Source: Planctomycetota bacterium (GTDB lineage Bacteria; Planctomycetota; Uabimicrobiia; Uabimicrobiales; JABWCH01). Taken from it: 53,058 bases of DNA. Location: the NCBI GenBank assembly GCA_017993505.1, contig JAGOMP010000001.1, positions 1 through 53,058 on the forward strand. The letters are read 5' to 3'. The notes beneath the pieces were generated by a model. It made no database searches and was not told the origin of the DNA. It saw nothing but the letters and a program-made list of their open reading frames with translations. The translations under genes were made by a program, and so were the position numbers. Positions 52,401 to 53,058 of the stretch are shown one piece after another. Position 1 is the stretch's first letter; each line of letters starts with the position of its first letter.

Positions 52401-53058
52401 CTCTTGTATTTCTCTAGGATCTGTCTTTTCAGTTGGATTCAATTGATATAGTGCAGATAAATCTGGCATCAAATGAACAAAAAAACCAAAGTCAGGATAT
52501 TCACAAAGGATTTCCAAAAATAAATTTGCAAGGGACTCATCTAATGTCACTTTGTCAATAGAAAGATTGTGAATTGTTTTGTATTCTATTTTAAAATTAC
52601 TATTTGCAATCCGTATAAGAACATTTTCTGCATCTTCATAACTTAAGGCTGTTACAGTCTGATTTTTTAATGGAACTGCAGATGCTACTCGAATAGTATT
52701 TTTTTCAAATGCAATAATAGCTAATTCAATAGATGAAGTTAAAATGAGACCTCCTGGAGTTTTGAGTGCTTCTAGTATTTCAATAATATTGGCATAGTTT
52801 GTTAAAAAAGCATATGGTTCTGTTTTTATTTCTAAAAAATCATGCTCTATGGGAGCATTGGCAAACTGTTCAGAAAATTCCCATGTAAAAGGTTCCCATG
52901 TTAATACTTGTGTCAGAAGTAATGAGGCTGTTTCTAATAATCCATATTGTTGATATTCTGTAAGTAGCTCTTGCAATGAAAAATGTTGTTGTGCTAATTT
53001 GATACTTTGTTTGCTAATGTGCATTAATAAATGATAGTCGCCAGAATGAAATACAAAC
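49446..53058 (-). CDS. Large TPR / membrane / PQQ-propeller protein (5' end outside window)
   Basis: At least 1192 residues from the first visible ATG (53024). The frame stays open through the last 34 bases, and the residues before that ATG (FHSGDYHLL) look like part of a DUF4388/PATAN-type domain. The true start is therefore probably beyond the edge. In order from the visible ATG: two PATAN-like modules (about 1-160), a helical TPR-like solenoid (about 260-470), one membrane helix (about 487-508), a charged coiled-coil/TPR region (about 530-800) and a PQQ-type beta-propeller (about 860-1185). Propeller blades are visible as IYVPNHDTLFCYN, ALYFTTQDGFIYCLN and IYALNTRTG. The cytoplasmic N-terminal part and external propeller suggest envelope signalling or assembly; function unknown. 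Confidence 0.85.
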   Translation of the reverse strand, partial: FVFHSGDYHLLMHISKQSIKLAQQHFSLQELLTEYQQYGLLETASLLLTQVLTWEPFTWEFSEQFANAPIEHDFLEIKTEPYAFLTNYANIIEILEALKTPGGLILTSSIELAIIAFEKNTIRVASAVPLKNQTVTALSYEDAENVLIRIANSNFKIEYKTIHNLSIDKVTLDESLANLFLEILCEYPDFGFFVHLMPDLSALYQLNPTEKTDPREIQEVVYKIFDSFQQSIKKYVQLESIDVKAILSIFICISIVKCKLLTLLQYICDITKQYSECGDTHAVNMFLPIIFNAYPDNITFLEELATIDEKNRAYEQSSILWTKCGHLREKNGESELAKISFERALSMDNNNLEARLALFYLNLEQENNQDTIKTLGLQLIPILRRLQKQDILIDVCIKILKHAPDTIQCHKELINYYLETKQKKQALEIYESMAESYERKKDDESLLLTYQKMMKLDPTRLDIQEKINIKMGLSGTFIQRAIVKCKLFMKSATSDYKTYIVIALLILFSLIFIGIREWHARSLLQYYKMCIEQDNFNSIKEDMYNLWQSPYLLGTHNEVAQLYHQGFKQQQELLIQKQQKKLAKEIENVYKEYLPLKQYDKILDTLYKKQEQYLKVNNQVLLEEIRTYITEIEKQKRKDAEEENKELLEEVKTSIEQKKFKIARQQLERLRQKDPLLHDKVDELFLQILKEEDKFEQEQFNKITTQKKLLAHAEVLQKQGKLEETIQTYEELIQLLPNSPDAQVAQLPLQQAQKLYHQMKALTDLANQLTQKGQYEQAMLYFINLIQDEKFANTNLVQSLKIPLVLETEPPTDIACFLADKNIGNFPLIHYYNHNEILGKVTIQHPAFTILRKEEIRKEKYLYKVKLHIQRNPQWTKSFPTRLETQIVLHQNKIYVPNHDTLFCYNTQGDEEWKLSLDRFSEVVGNMLQGNNALYFTTQDGFIYCLNLDSNIPISQERIIWKHKLPNAEFTQGPILYEDQIIVVTKNGTFYTCKKDSIGKYVSYKQSTLSQEPTTAPLMYKGNIIIATKNSQLFSINIQQNRIAWQTTLDATATSDLINCEDLIYVPLVNIGITAVNADTGTIQWRKPIPSGVKVTPIYYNHRLWVIATRKNIYALNTRTGNILKTIPTETGFATPAVQYQHVFFMAGQDFNMYAVSMKDGSIIWKHMLPNMTYVKATCDINSLYIPANNEIYKYWIEDLTKQ

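Overview
The window is AT-rich DNA from a diderm (Gram-negative-type) bacterium. Evidence for two membranes is an RND efflux adaptor and pump, a KdsC-type KDO-8-phosphate phosphatase and several lipobox proteins. Two Hanks-type Ser/Thr kinases, a protein with two formylglycine-generating-enzyme-like (FGE) domains, a TPR/PQQ-propeller membrane protein and a planctomycete-like RpoB N-terminal half suggest a low-GC member of the Planctomycetota/PVC group, possibly Uabimicrobium-like. That placement is inference; no 16S rRNA gene is present.

Layout. 1-749 has no convincing gene: a 3-copy minisatellite of about 74 bp, a 42-bp direct duplication and a terminator. 750-5569 (minus) holds a YchF-like GTPase with a degenerate G3 motif, a 45-bp tandem repeat, a large non-RD Ser/Thr kinase translationally coupled to a small exported protein, and a second lipoprotein. 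5803-11186 (plus) carries an ATP-dependent DNA ligase joined without a spacer to a double-NBD ABC ATPase, then malQ with a Q/K/G-rich repeat insert.

11318-26746 (minus) is the informational core. Its transcription order is promoter, tRNA-Thr(TGT), tRNA-Tyr(GTA), tRNA-Gly(TCC), tRNA-Thr(GGT), tuf, rpmG, secE, nusG, rplK, rplA, rplJ, rplL, rpoB, rpoC. The tRNA-tuf order equals that of Escherichia coli thrU-tyrU-glyT-thrT-tufB. Most spacers of this block carry strong hairpins, many built on the arm AATTGCTAGT/ACTAGCAATT, which no annotated feature explains.

26849-37949 is the most unusual accessory block. A tail-anchored Ser/Thr kinase is divergent from a plus-strand series: an HTH-acidic-TM-adaptor-like protein, a 1169-aa exported FGE/coiled-coil/TPR/FGE protein, an RND adaptor and an HAE1-type RND pump. 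I propose it as a candidate undescribed envelope system (inference). 38283-49348 contains a secreted protein, sufS, a small membrane protein, a PcrA/UvrD helicase, tRNA-Phe beside a degenerate tyrosine recombinase, an unknown protein, a STAS-domain protein, a GATase-like membrane protein, an exported cyclophilin with a 15-bp tandem repeat, kdsC and a lipoprotein. 49446 to the right edge is a large TPR/TM/PQQ-propeller protein whose 5' end lies outside the window.

Convergent gene pairs are separated by clear bidirectional terminators (11244-11279, 38121-38170, 42998-43033, 48209-48246). Several sigma70-type promoters can be read directly, the best in front of tRNA-Phe (TTGACA, 17 bp, TATGAT).
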